64,000 bases of DNA from Daphnia pulex (taxonomy: Eukaryota > Arthropoda > Branchiopoda > Diplostraca > Daphniidae), in assembly GCF_021134715.1 (NCBI RefSeq), contig NC_060020.1, positions 6,758,001 through 6,822,000 on the forward strand, written 5' to 3'. Numbering within the stretch: the first letter of the stretch is position 1; each line of letters opens with the position of its first letter. A model generated the notes under the pieces. The model did not search any database, had not been told where the DNA came from, and was given only the letters and a program-made list of their open reading frames with translations. Below are positions 1-10,900 of the stretch, one piece after another. The position numbers and the translations under genes are program-made.

Positions 1-1851
1 GCTGCTGCAGACTGCGGGGAGAATAGTCTATAGTGTGTAGTAGAACTTGTGATACATGCGATGTTGTTGTCGGTGGATGAGAGAAGACCGGAATAGCTAC
101 AGTTATTGCAGTCGGCGCGGCCCGGGCGTTTGTGTCGAGTCCGCTGCGTTTTGACATTGTACAAAAGAATCGCAAAGGCAGCACGTCGAGTGCTTCTGCT
201 TCTGACGCCATCCCCCCACAACGCCTCCTACACAATTGGGTCTATAGTTGTTTGCAGCCGAGAGAAGAAGAAGAAGAGGAGGAGGCAGCAGCAATGTTAT
301 TATAGTTACGACGGGCCGGCTGGCCGCTGTCGTTGACAGCTCAACAAATATCAAATCAAAAAATCACATCCAGAAGCGAAAAGAATAACCACACCACTGC
401 CGCCATCTAAAAATATCTCAAATCGGGGGGGACCCTGGGAAATAAGAAATGAAATACCAAAGAAAAAAACATTCGACAATAAATCGCCATCATGTCGAAT
501 CTAATACCAAACCGAGAAAGAAACCAAATAAAAAATAGAGCAGTAGTGACTCTATATTTCAACTATACTTATATTTTCTTTTGCGCTCCCGCTTACATCA
601 CGGGGGCTCTGAAAATAGCAAGCGAACGACCCCGATCGAAACTCGATCGCATTACGTATGCCGGCGTGCCTGAGGCAAAGAGAAAACCTGATTTGTCTAT
701 TGATGTGTGTGTGTGTGTGTCTCTATACACACACACAGACACACAATAATCGGATGAAAATCCAATTGAAAACGACGGTGCTGTGGAAGCTACCCAAACA
801 TAATTTATACACTAGACACTTTTTAGACGCCATCGAAGGGCTCTTTTCTTTTTGCCTCCTCCTTCGGTATAGGAATAAAAAAGATAAGAAAAAAAGAAGA
901 AAATGTTGATTTGTATGTTTGCCTTTCGGAATGGAAGTGGAGTGTGTGTGTATTATAGCGAGCTCCTCTTAGACTGGTCGATGATGAACACGTTGGCACG
1001 GAAACTTTTGCCAACTTGCTGATAAACGACCCTCTCTCCTTCACAACAACAAAAGTTTCGGTTGGCTTAGATTCTATTATAGCCAATAGAGTAGCCCGAT
1101 AACAAAACACACAAAAATAATAATAGAATAACCAACCCGAAAGCGCGCCACTTTTATTTTATTATTTTATTTTTTTTCTCTCCTCCTGTATTTTGATGGT
1201 AGTATTATTTCATTTATTCGTTTCTCTGCATGGAGGTGGCTGCTGTTGTTTGAAAGGATCTAGCGCAAACTTTTGCTTCATCCTCTTATATTTGTAGAGA
1301 TACACATTTTCCTATTTATTTCTTATATCCTTTTTGTTTTGCTCTCTGGCGTTCTTTATCTATTCTAGACTCTTCTTTGTTTGTTTTATTTCGTTCGGGT
1401 CTTACTTCCTCACTCAATCTTTCGTACGTCCCTCTCTCTCTCTCACGACTCTGCCCGTCGGCAGATCAATGGCAGCGGAAAACGACGATCCTGGCGCCGC
1501 GGTAGTCGACAACGGCGGCACGTGATTTATATTCGATTTCGTCTCTCTTGCCTATTTTCGCGACGCCCTTCACACTACATTTGTTATTCCAACCTACTAT
1601 TCTTATAGAAAAAAAAGTCTCTTTTTTTCTTCTTCTTATTTTCCTGGGGAGGGAATCCAGCGCTTCAAAACGTCAACCAAATCCGACCGTAAATAAATAT
1701 ACAAATGCCAATAGAAAAAAGAGGCCCACCATTTCGCAACACGGTTTCAAAAATGTCTCATATTAGATCGGACCAGCAAAACCCGTTGCCGAACTGACGT
1801 TAGAAACAGAAAGTGAATGACAACAAGAGATTGATATTGCGGGCGAAGATG
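1..1851. other. No gene recognised; simple-sequence-rich flank
   Basis: I see no exon with coding character here. The stretch holds CAG/GAA-rich patches and a (TG)n tract at about 704-720, followed directly by a (CA)n tract at about 726-747. These two could pair as a hairpin. Pyrimidine-rich runs occur near 1160-1180 and 1430-1445. It could be upstream or 5'-untranslated sequence for the membrane-protein gene at 4289, but nothing in the sequence proves this. Confidence 0.5.
704..747. repeat. Adjacent (TG)n and (CA)n microsatellites
   Basis: About 8 TG units then, after a 5-6 base gap, about 10 CA units with one interruption. The two tracts are complementary and could pair. Confidence 0.7.
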
Positions 1852-2293
1852 TACAGTGGGTACCGAAAGTATCCGTACGGCTGAGAGGATCAGTAGGGAA
1901 AACGCGTTTTTCAAAACGCTCCCAAAAATAGAATTCTCGGTGGAATTCGATAAAAATTTTTTCAAAGGTTAATATTAGGGCGGGGTATCATGTGATTTTT
2001 TTTGGGAATTTTTCGACAACGCGATATGTTGTTTTTATCGCGTTGCGTAAGTATCCGTACGGCCGAGAGGCCTAGTAGGGAATGGGCTTACTTTGGAGGC
2101 CTGTCATTCGGTATCTACGTAATATTATAGGGTGGGAAAGTTCTTAAAAAAAAGAGCTGCATTAGCTCTATGTGTGGTCATAAGATCACATTTTTCAAAT
2201 TTCATTTATAGTAATGAAATCGAAATTGAAAACACGAATTATAAGTTTTCCGTTTTCTTCCCCTCGATTCCCCATCACCAGTGTTGCCATATC
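1852..2293 (+). repeat. Left 442-bp terminal inverted repeat of the MITE
   Basis: Starts with the TA border. The subterminal motif AGTATCCGTACGGCTGAGAGG at 1868-1888 recurs at 2050-2070 with a small change, so each arm has two copies. The short reading frames found on both strands here are mirror images of one another and are not genes. Confidence 0.88.
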
Positions 2294-2352
2294 AAAAATA
2301 TTTATCCTTTCTCTTTCTCCCTCTTCCGTCCAAGGGAAGAAAGAGATTTTGA

Positions 2353-2794
2353 GATATGGCAACACTGGTGATGGGGAATCGAGGGGAAGAAAACGGAAAA
2401 CTTATAATTCGTGTTTTCAATTTCGATTTCATTACTATAAATGAAATTTGAAAAATGTGATCTTATGACCACACATAGAGCTAATGCAGCTCTTTTTTTT
2501 AAGAACTTTCCCACCCTATAATATTACGTAGATACCGAATGACAGGCCTCCAAAGTAAGCCCATTCCCTACTAGGCCTCTCGGCCGTACGGATACTTACG
2601 CAACGCGATAAAAACCACATATCGCGTTGTCGAAAAATTCCCAAAAAAAATCACATGATACCCCGCCCTAATATTAACCTTTGAAAAAATTTTTATCGAA
2701 TTCCACCGAGAATTCTATTTTTGGGAGCGTTTTGAAAAACGCGTTTTCCCTACTGATCCTCTCAGCCGTACGGATACTTTCGGTACCCACTGTA
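2353..2794 (-). repeat. Right 442-bp terminal inverted repeat of the MITE
   Basis: Reverse complement of 1852-2293 along its whole length, ending CGGTACCCACTG plus TA. Beyond the TA on each side the flanking sequences (GGGCGAAGATG and TAAGACCTGG) are unrelated, which fixes the element border. Confidence 0.88.
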
Positions 2795-4284
2795 TAAGAC
2801 CTGGGCTGGATGCTATTTAAAATATGGGAGGCACGTCAAACCCAAATTCCAAAGGGAGGAAGAGGAGCTGGCTATAGTTGCAGTACGATAGCGACGACAA
2901 CAGACAGACAGAACGTTAATAACAAAATACCGCCAAAGTTGATTGTAGCTTGACAGTTGCGGGTGAGGTTATATTGCGCCTGATACACGGCAGCAGCAGC
3001 CTCATCAAGCCCAAGTATTTCTCTATAATATGGATATAAAAATGGAATGGCATATCTTTTGAATGGATGGCCAGGTGGAAGCAGATGCGAGTTCCTGGCA
3101 CGATGAAATACAAATATATATCGAAATCTCAAAACGGCGCAGTAGCAGCAGTCTGCTGCCTGCTCAGCTGTGACTGTTTGAATTGTTGTCTGCGTCTATA
3201 ACAAGACATTCGATAGAGCGTCGGATGCGATCATCTTGCACGACTGCGGATCCACTCACCGTGGTGCTGTCATCATCACCGAGTGCAGTCGAACCCCTCC
3301 CTGAACGGGAGAGAGGACCCTAACTACTGTTGAGGCGCACGTCAAGCGCGAGTGGATACAACACCTTGTCAAACGAACTCTTTATTAGCCATCTAGAGAC
3401 TTCGTTTCCGCCTGATAATTACGTAACAATTTCAACTTGACGGCACAACACTGAAGGATCTTGGGAATGGCTACCCTAGTCAATGGAGAATAGCGATCGT
3501 CCCCGTGTGGACGCAAGTAGACGGCAAGATGCGTCCCACAATAGAGCCAACTTTTTAATTGGCACCTTAAAGATATTGCTGAGGTTGTGTTCCTTGTTAC
3601 GTAATCGACTACCGCGCCAGGTTGGTTGTACCCCACCGGGGAACATCAAGGAAAAAATTGATGAAATTAAAAACATGCTTGATTATTCCAGTGAAAAGGA
3701 CTTCCAATCATAGCTATCCCGGTGTATGCATACGCTAATTAGAAGACAGATCGTATTTTCCTTCAGCTCGTCTTTTCAAAGCGCCGCTAGAATGATCTAT
3801 CCCGACCCCGAGCTGTGCGAGCGAAACTCAATAGACGACTCGTTGAGCAAGCATTTTTAATTTTCAACGTAATCGGACCCAAAAGTCGATCCCCGGTCGA
3901 ACCCTATGCCTATAATAATAAAACTAAAACGAGACTCTCCCCCCGTATATGTGTAGTATTGGCCAGTCCAAATGAGTACGCATGGCAGCTAGGGTCACTA
4001 GGGTCTTGTTTCCACCTTGTTAACGATGTCGTCTAGTTGTTTGTAGTAGTCGACGACCCAAGTTGGCCTCCAGCAAAGCCCAAGCAAATCCCAAGCAAAG
4101 CTTCTTTAGAAAGATATTTAATCTACATCATCAAACCAAATATTCCTCGGGGCATAATCAGTCGAATAAGCCAGCAGAGTCGACAAACAAGCAACCCACG
4201 CACTCACGCACAAACTCTCTTAACGACCACCATCTTTTTTGTTTTGTTTGCCTGTTCTATTTCTTGTGAAAACAACGACAACAG
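2795..4284. other. No firm gene; possible upstream region of the 4289 gene
   Basis: Apart from the weak exon at 2872-3022, nothing in this stretch shows coding character. Near 4230-4284 there is a long T/C-rich tract followed by ACAACAG, which looks like a splice acceptor. If it is used, the gene that starts at 4289 has at least one upstream exon in this stretch or further left. Confidence 0.4.
2872..3022 (-). CDS. Possible last exon of a membrane or GPI-anchored protein (weak)
   Basis: A minus-strand frame ending at 2872 encodes a piece with a glycosylation-type NLTRNC motif followed by a strongly hydrophobic 20-residue segment (about GGILLLTFCLSVVVAIVLQL) right before the stop. This shape is typical of the C-terminal end of a small membrane or GPI-anchored protein. 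A possible splice acceptor (TTATAG) lies at about 3022. No upstream exon could be found, and chance is a serious alternative. I do not recognise a family. Confidence 0.2.
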
Positions 4285-4288
4285 GGGG

Positions 4289-4920
4289 ATGATGAGCAGC
4301 ATGGAGATGTCGTCGATGGTGACGACCGTCGGCTCAGAAGTGACAGTGTACGGGGCCGTCGGAGCCGTCTTCCTCTTTCTGCTGGTGGCCCTGCTTCTGG
4401 GACTCTCGTTCAGCAGCCCGTGCAAATCCGGCGACAATGGCAAATACCTGTCCAACAGCAGCAATCTCGGCTACGACAGGGATCAGGTAAATTACAAATG
4501 ACGACCGGAGGGGGTTGGGGGGGGGGGAGAGTTAAACATTAAGACGTCGCCTTTGTTTATCTCGTTATTACTTTGACGGGACGGTGTACTATGCAGATGG
4601 ATTGCAATTATTCGCCGGACGGTTTCGCCGAATGGGGTCATAGCCTGTCGACGATGGAATTGATGCCAACTCCGCCGCCGGTGATTTACACGGAGCAGTT
4701 GGCCCGCGACATCGAAGGCGATTGCGTCGGACTTGAGCAGTTGCTGAAGAAGCCCAGTCATTTCATGTCTTCGTCCAACAGCAGCAGCAGCAGATCGCCC
4801 CTAACGACAACGACCGATCGCAGCAGCACTTTGGCCGACTTTCACCACCACCAGCAGCAGCGCTATCAGAATCCCGACGACTCCCTCTACCGCCATAATC
4901 ATAATGCTAGTCGATCCTAA
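4289..4920 (+). CDS. Small single-pass membrane protein, family unknown (2 exons)
   Basis: Exons 4289-4486 and 4597-4920 join in phase 0 across a 110-bp GT-AG intron and give 173 residues. The N-terminus is short and Met/Ser-rich. A hydrophobic segment (AVGAVFLFLLVALLLGLSF) spans about residues 24-42. The rest (about 130 residues) would be a soluble tail with a Pro patch (MPTPPPVIY), a segment DIEGDCVGLEQLLKK, and a Ser/Thr/His/Gln-rich low-complexity end. I do not recognise the family. The start chosen is the first of two adjacent ATGs, but the reading frame stays open upstream and a strong splice acceptor sits at about 4284. This may therefore be the last two exons (membrane anchor and tail) of a larger receptor. 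The stop is followed by AT-rich sequence typical of a 3' UTR. Confidence 0.6.
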
Positions 4921-7900
4921 TAGAAGTTACTAAAACAAACAAAATCATATATACTATATACATTCCATTCTTTCGAATTCGAATTTCTCGTGCATATATA
5001 TATACATAGCCTATACTTCTTCCTTGATTGACTGCAGTATATAATTACGATAAACAATATATACTACTGTATAAGCGCAAATGATTTCTCGTGTTTGTAT
5101 ACTAGTTGCATTAAACCCTGGCGGAGAGAGTAAACAAAAATGGCAGTACTACACACACTCTGTAATTTTGGGCGGTTAATAATTTTCTTTTTTTCTTCTT
5201 TTCATTTGTGAGAATTTAAGAAAAGAAAATGGGAGAGAATAGACGCGCATGGAAACCGGATCGCCATCAAAGTGCACGGGCGCGCGTGATGCGGCAGCTC
5301 CCGACGTTCAATTAAGATGCGTCGGTGTGAGTCTAAAGATATTAGCCTCGGTCCGTCACACCGACATAAAAGAAAAGGAGAAAGCGAAATAATAAATGCA
5401 CGAAATTGTAACATAAAGAAAACTCGCAATTGAATCTCTCGCCGCTAATGAATTTGGTTTTGTTTCTTCCTTTAGAAAATTTAAAAATCAAATCAACCGC
5501 CAACTTTTTTGTCCGTAAATTTGTTTCAAAAAGAAAAGAGAACAATGGAGTCAGCTGAGATCCAATATATTCGATCGGCTGCTTCGACTTTATTCTCTTT
5601 TGTGAGCGGCGTGTTTCTATGACTGTTTTGTATACATATATAGAGGGTCTGAAAGATATAAAATAAAAATCGTGTAAAATTTGTAATAGCACGTTACGCA
5701 ATCGAGCCCCGGTGGACCTTTTTTCTTTTCTCGTCTTCTTTTCCTTTGTGGTTGGCTTGAATAAAAATTCGCTCCCACTCTGGCGTTCTGTCAAAATGAC
5801 TATTCGCACGCAACAGAGCAGAGCAGCCGCAAACTGAGCCAATCGGCCGTATTGTTGTTGTTGTTGTTGTGTGCCATTGTGTGGCTTTCTCAGCCTGTGT
5901 GTGTTCCCCCGACCCTCCCTCTTTGGTTAATGGGATGACTGACGACGCTGATTAAACACCACCAACACAACACACTCGGCTACCGCCCAAATTGCCAAAA
6001 TGCCAACGACATAACGAGCCACGCAGTACCAATCCGACAATATTACGTCAGCGGAAATTAAAATATCTCCACTACTCCTGCAATATTTATAATAATGCTC
6101 TCCTACGATATGATGTTATATTACTACACTGTGTGCACAATCTCTTAACAACGTGTACTTGATGACGATTATATAAATATATATTACGGTGCCCTGTTAC
6201 GTAACTGCTGCAGGCTGCGTAACACGAAAGACAACTTGTTTTTAATCATTTTCATCAGTAACACTCGATGAACCTGAAAAGATAATGAAGTGTATGTGGA
6301 AACTTTTGCAAGACAAGTTGAACAGCCATTGATTCGCCAAGCGTCATCCGCTTTAGCAATCGACGTCTGCTTTGATCGAACCATTTCGATTTGACAATGG
6401 ACGCATATAATGCACTCCACACGACAAGAGTTGCAGCTGGCAAGTCGATTCGAAACTTTGGGCGGGATAAGTTGGTGGGAGTCCGATTTGAAAAAAAAAG
6501 GTTTCCGAGTATATATCGGCACATACGGTGTTATAGTCTGCTGTCAAAGGTCAAATGGAAAGTAGAGTTGCAACTCGCTGAACCGTTTGAAATCATCTCG
6601 GGCGTCAAGACGCTACACGGTTCCCGAGAATCAAACACCCGCGTAGATACACAGCGCACGCGAGACACGGTCCCTAGCGACTAAATCACTTATTCGACTT
6701 TACATAAGTGGATACACATAGAATTTCATATTAGATATGTTCGACTGCGTCATCCGGCGGAATACGAAGGGGGGGGGGGGAATCCAGCCATGATAATATG
6801 ACATGACTCCGATGGGAGTGCGAATGAAAATAACAATAAATCGCACGTCACAGACACACAAGCCAGTTGCAACTCTTGTTTGGCCTGGCCGTGGCTTTCT
6901 TCTCGATTGATTATGGACTTGTTTCCATCCATATACAACAGGAGACAGACACATAAAAAGTGATGCGCCAATCCCATGGCAGAAATGGCGGATAGAACAT
7001 CTGCCACGCCGTTGATTCAAATGGACTTTTGAGGTCAAAAGTGGACCCAACTATAAATAGAGGATGGTGGTGGCTCTAATGCTTTATATAAATACAAGAA
7101 AGAGTGACTCTATTCTCTGCTTTTGATTTATATCTTTGGCCTTTCTTGTCCCTTTTTGATTCACCCGCAAAGTCCACCAAATCCCGGCCCATCATTCGAC
7201 CATCACTTTTTGTAGGCACAGCGCGCGGCTCTCCTTTGCCCCCATTATTTTCCGTGTGTATCTTCCCTTTTGAATCGTCTTCCCCTCAATCTTATCCAGC
7301 TCTAGTATGGGCCTCTCTATTTTGGCCGTCGTGAAACGTTTGCTTTGTCGGATGGAGTGCGAGAAATGGAAGTGTCGACAAAGAAAATACACCCGAAAAA
7401 TAATAAAAGTAACGATGGAAAACGTTTCTCACACACACACAAAAAGGAATAAAGGCACGGGCATCGATGCGTGCAAAAGGGATCAAAGATGGGCAAGATG
7501 GTTTTGGCTTTCTACTTTAATACCTTTTTTTGTTTTCTTTTTTACTACTATTTATTTATTTACTTTTATCGACGGAGGAAAGTCAACCTGCCAACAAGCT
7601 TTTTCTCTTTCTCTCTCCATCTCTCCACTTATCTGCTAGCTACTTTTGTCTACACACTCCGAAACAGTTGGAGATTGGATAGAAGCCCAACAGCTCGGAC
7701 GAAAACGGTTACCACCAACACACACACACCCCGACGCCCTTTTATTTTACCCCCCCACGCGCGTCTTCATTGAAAACCTTTTTACACTTTTATGGGGCGG
7801 GAGAAATGTATAACGTCAGAGTATCCCGCTGATCTTTCTCTTCATGTTTTATTCGCCGTCTATTGATTTGTCATTTATCTATGGACGGTATATAGCGCTT

Positions 7901-10900
7901 CGTTCGCTCTCGCTCCATTGGGGCTGGCCGAGGTTTAGATCAAATGGAGCGGCAGAGATTATATTTCTCGCCCCCGGTAATAGAATCAAGATTGCGAGGA
8001 CGAATGCCCACGCCTGTGTGTGTATAAGTAGGTTTGGATTATGCCAAGTGTCTGTACACACTGTGTGGGGCGACAGTATAAAGCGGGTCACGCAAACAAC
8101 TGGGATATTGGGTTCATCAATCATTTCACGTCTACTTCCGGAGCTTCCTCAAGAAGAAACCCCTAGCTGCTTGGATCTCTCAATCTCTTTGACTTTGAAA
8201 TGAGATGACCATCAATCCGTGGAACAAAGCCATTATACCCCAACGTCGCTGCTGATTTGATCTTTCGCAGTCACCGAGGCTTAGATCAAATGTAACCCTC
8301 AAATGATGGTGACCCCATTTATCCCACTCTCTAGTCTAGATATAGACTGAAAACTCATCGGCACACAGAAACTGAGCTGATGCAGCAGCAGCAGACTCTC
8401 CTGGTTTTGGGGGCTGCGTGGGGACAGTCTTGGACGACTGATTTATTCAGCCGCCGTGTCGGAGGAATAACGACCGTGACTACTGCCGCCCTTTTTTACA
8501 AGGTGACAAGTGGCGCGTCGTCGCATCTTCCAGCATAGCGAGAGAAAAGAAATAAGAAATGAAAAGGAAAGAGGCCGTCCTGGTCGACCAGCATTTTTCC
8601 ACGACGGTTTAGTACAATACGGAATCAAGAGAGAGAGAGATCCTCCAGCAAGCAGCAAGCTCATCTATTGCATTGCTTGATGAGAGAGGAAAATGCAAAG
8701 AAAAATGAAAAAAGTGGCCAGCAAACAAGAGAGTTATATCTACAAGATAAACAGTATATAGCACGGGCAAGGCTGTATAATCCACTGGCAATTGGCCCGC
8801 AAGGTTCCGACACTGTCCCCGCCCACCGATGAGAAACGTCGGCTCGTTGGGAATTCAGACGTCAATGGCTGTACAGCATAGGAGCACGAGGGACTGCACA
8901 CAGTTGCCGATCCTATACAGAAGAATCTAACGGGCGCTGGCCTCCGCTTCTTTTATTCTTCCTTCCTTCCTTGCTGCTTTCCACCAGCCACTTAAAGAAT
9001 TCAGGACACACTTTCTTTTATATTACACGTCCCGTCACATTTTCTCGAGGATTTGTCCCTTTGTCTCCGGCGCGTCTCTTTTTCCTCTTCTATTCGCCCA
9101 ACACTCGAAAAACTTTGACAGGGCGCGTCTCTCCAGACACAAGAAATGCAATTGCCGGATAGATCCAGCCTGGCAGAGACGGGCAAAAGACAGACAGGTA
9201 TGACGGGCACGACTAGAGCCGATAAGGTGGAGGGCTACTAGGGATCAAGTGGGTGTGACGGAACCACAAAAAGAGCCGCAATCCAAAAATATTTCATCCG
9301 AAATAAAAGCAAACGGGAAAATAACGCCGAGTTGAAGAAATCAATAACCCCAAAGACAGTACACTTAAACTTGGAAAAATAATGTACGACCCTGCATAGT
9401 GTGGTGGGACCTGCATGAACTGGCCGTCGGTCACGTTCAAGTACGACAGCATTACGTTTTTATAGTATATCTTATAGTATAGATACAGATGTATGTACTA
9501 CGTCTTTATAGAGTCCGGATGTGTCTGGCCGGAAGGTTTATGGCGTGCTGGATCGAAGACGACACACACGGGCCAGGGCTTTCTCTGCTCCCCGACCAAG
9601 TCCAGCAAACACTAATGAAGACAGGAGACATGTCCTCCCGCTATCTCTCCTTCTTGTTGCTGCCCTTGTAAATGTCCAAAAGGAAAAGAAGAAAAACAAA
9701 ACTCACAGCCAGAGAAACTCGACTGCGGAGTAGCTCCTAGCCACCAAAATTCGTAGCTGACCCTCTCTCTTTGGCTCCTTTTTTTCCCCATGGTTTTTTT
9801 AGCTTTCGGCTCCTTTAGGACTTTGTGCGATGAGTCTTGCATTGGGGAGCCTGTGAAAGTTGTCTGGCCGCCCACAGTCAACTTGGCCAAAGACATGAGG
9901 GAGTTGAAAAGAGGAGAAATAGAAACTGCAGCAGCGGTTCCTGGGACGTTTTCGGCAGAAGAAGAAAAATAACATTCCTGGGCCGAATGATTTCGAAAAT
10001 AACAGACGTTCGCTCCGTGTTCCCGGCGAGTAGGAGAAACAAAACAAACAAACTCAATTACCAGGAGAAGAAGGAGGAACAAGGGAGAAGAAACTGGCTT
10101 CTCCCTCCGACATGTGTGTAGTGCCTACACCTGTCCTCATGTCTTATAACGATCCGTGCCCCGGCTCTGAGCTCTCTCTCTCCTACTACTCCACATATCA
10201 ACTAGACGGTCACAGACGCTTGTAACGATGGCACTATACACAGTACGGCGGAAGAAGAAAAAACGGAATGAGCTTTTTTTCCTTTTGATCCGAATCTCCT
10301 CTAACGTGAACGTAAGACCAGCAGAGAATCAGAAAAAGCAAGGACAGAAGAAAACAACAAAATAGTCGAGTTATCTCTCTCGTGTGTGTACGCCCAGCAA
10401 AGGCGATATCGATCCGGGAGAGCAGGAAAGCAACCCATGGAACATTGAGAGAGAAAGACGCAGTCGCTTCTTGTTCCATTATTTTCGTTTCGAGATATAT
10501 ATCCCCCCTCCCTTGATGGATATGTCTATACTGACTACACCGTAATAGTGTGCAGCCTACACTTTTATTTCTTCTCCTACAGGATCCTGCCATTACTGTT
10601 GTTCAATCGCTAGCGACCGATAAAGAAGGCCCAGAAAACGTCACGAAAGAAAAAAAGAAAACAAAAGCTTTAGTGGCTGACGAGAGTTCTAGACAGTGTA
10701 GGCCTTACAGTCTATATAGTCGAGCTATATCCATCACTAAATAACAACTAAATAACTTTCCTTTTGGCCAATCCCGCATTATGTCCGGGCAGCTGAATAG
10801 AGTGCCGCGCGGGTCTGACGGGCTGGCGGCCCACTGATTGAGGGACAAGCCAATGCTGGTGGAATTGTTGATTAGTTAAACGACGATTGAAGGCTGTTAT

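Larger units (their letters stand above)
1852..2794. mobile_element. MITE with very long inverted repeats, Tc1/mariner-type TA ends
   Basis: The element is 943 bp including its TA borders and is almost entirely two inverted arms: 1852-2293 and 2353-2794, each 442 bp, around a loop of about 59 bp. The arms look nearly identical; I noticed one mismatch (near 2030 against its partner near 2616). The outer ends read TA-CAGTGGGTACCG and CGGTACCCACTG-TA. Those are the TA duplication and CAGTG-type terminus expected of the IS630-Tc1-mariner group. No transposase gene is present, so it would be non-autonomous. An internal copy of the subterminal motif (GTATCCGTACGGC) occurs in each arm. The near identity of the arms suggests a young insertion or arm homogenisation. 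The family name is inference from the ends only. Confidence 0.85.

Noticed and set aside
2132..2514. Identical short frames on both strands (beginning MGKFLKKRAAL)
   Set aside because: Mirror copies produced by the MITE arms, not genes.
3385..3713. Overlapping frames on both strands that looked like a retroelement remnant
   Set aside because: No reverse transcriptase, integrase or gag motif could be picked out.
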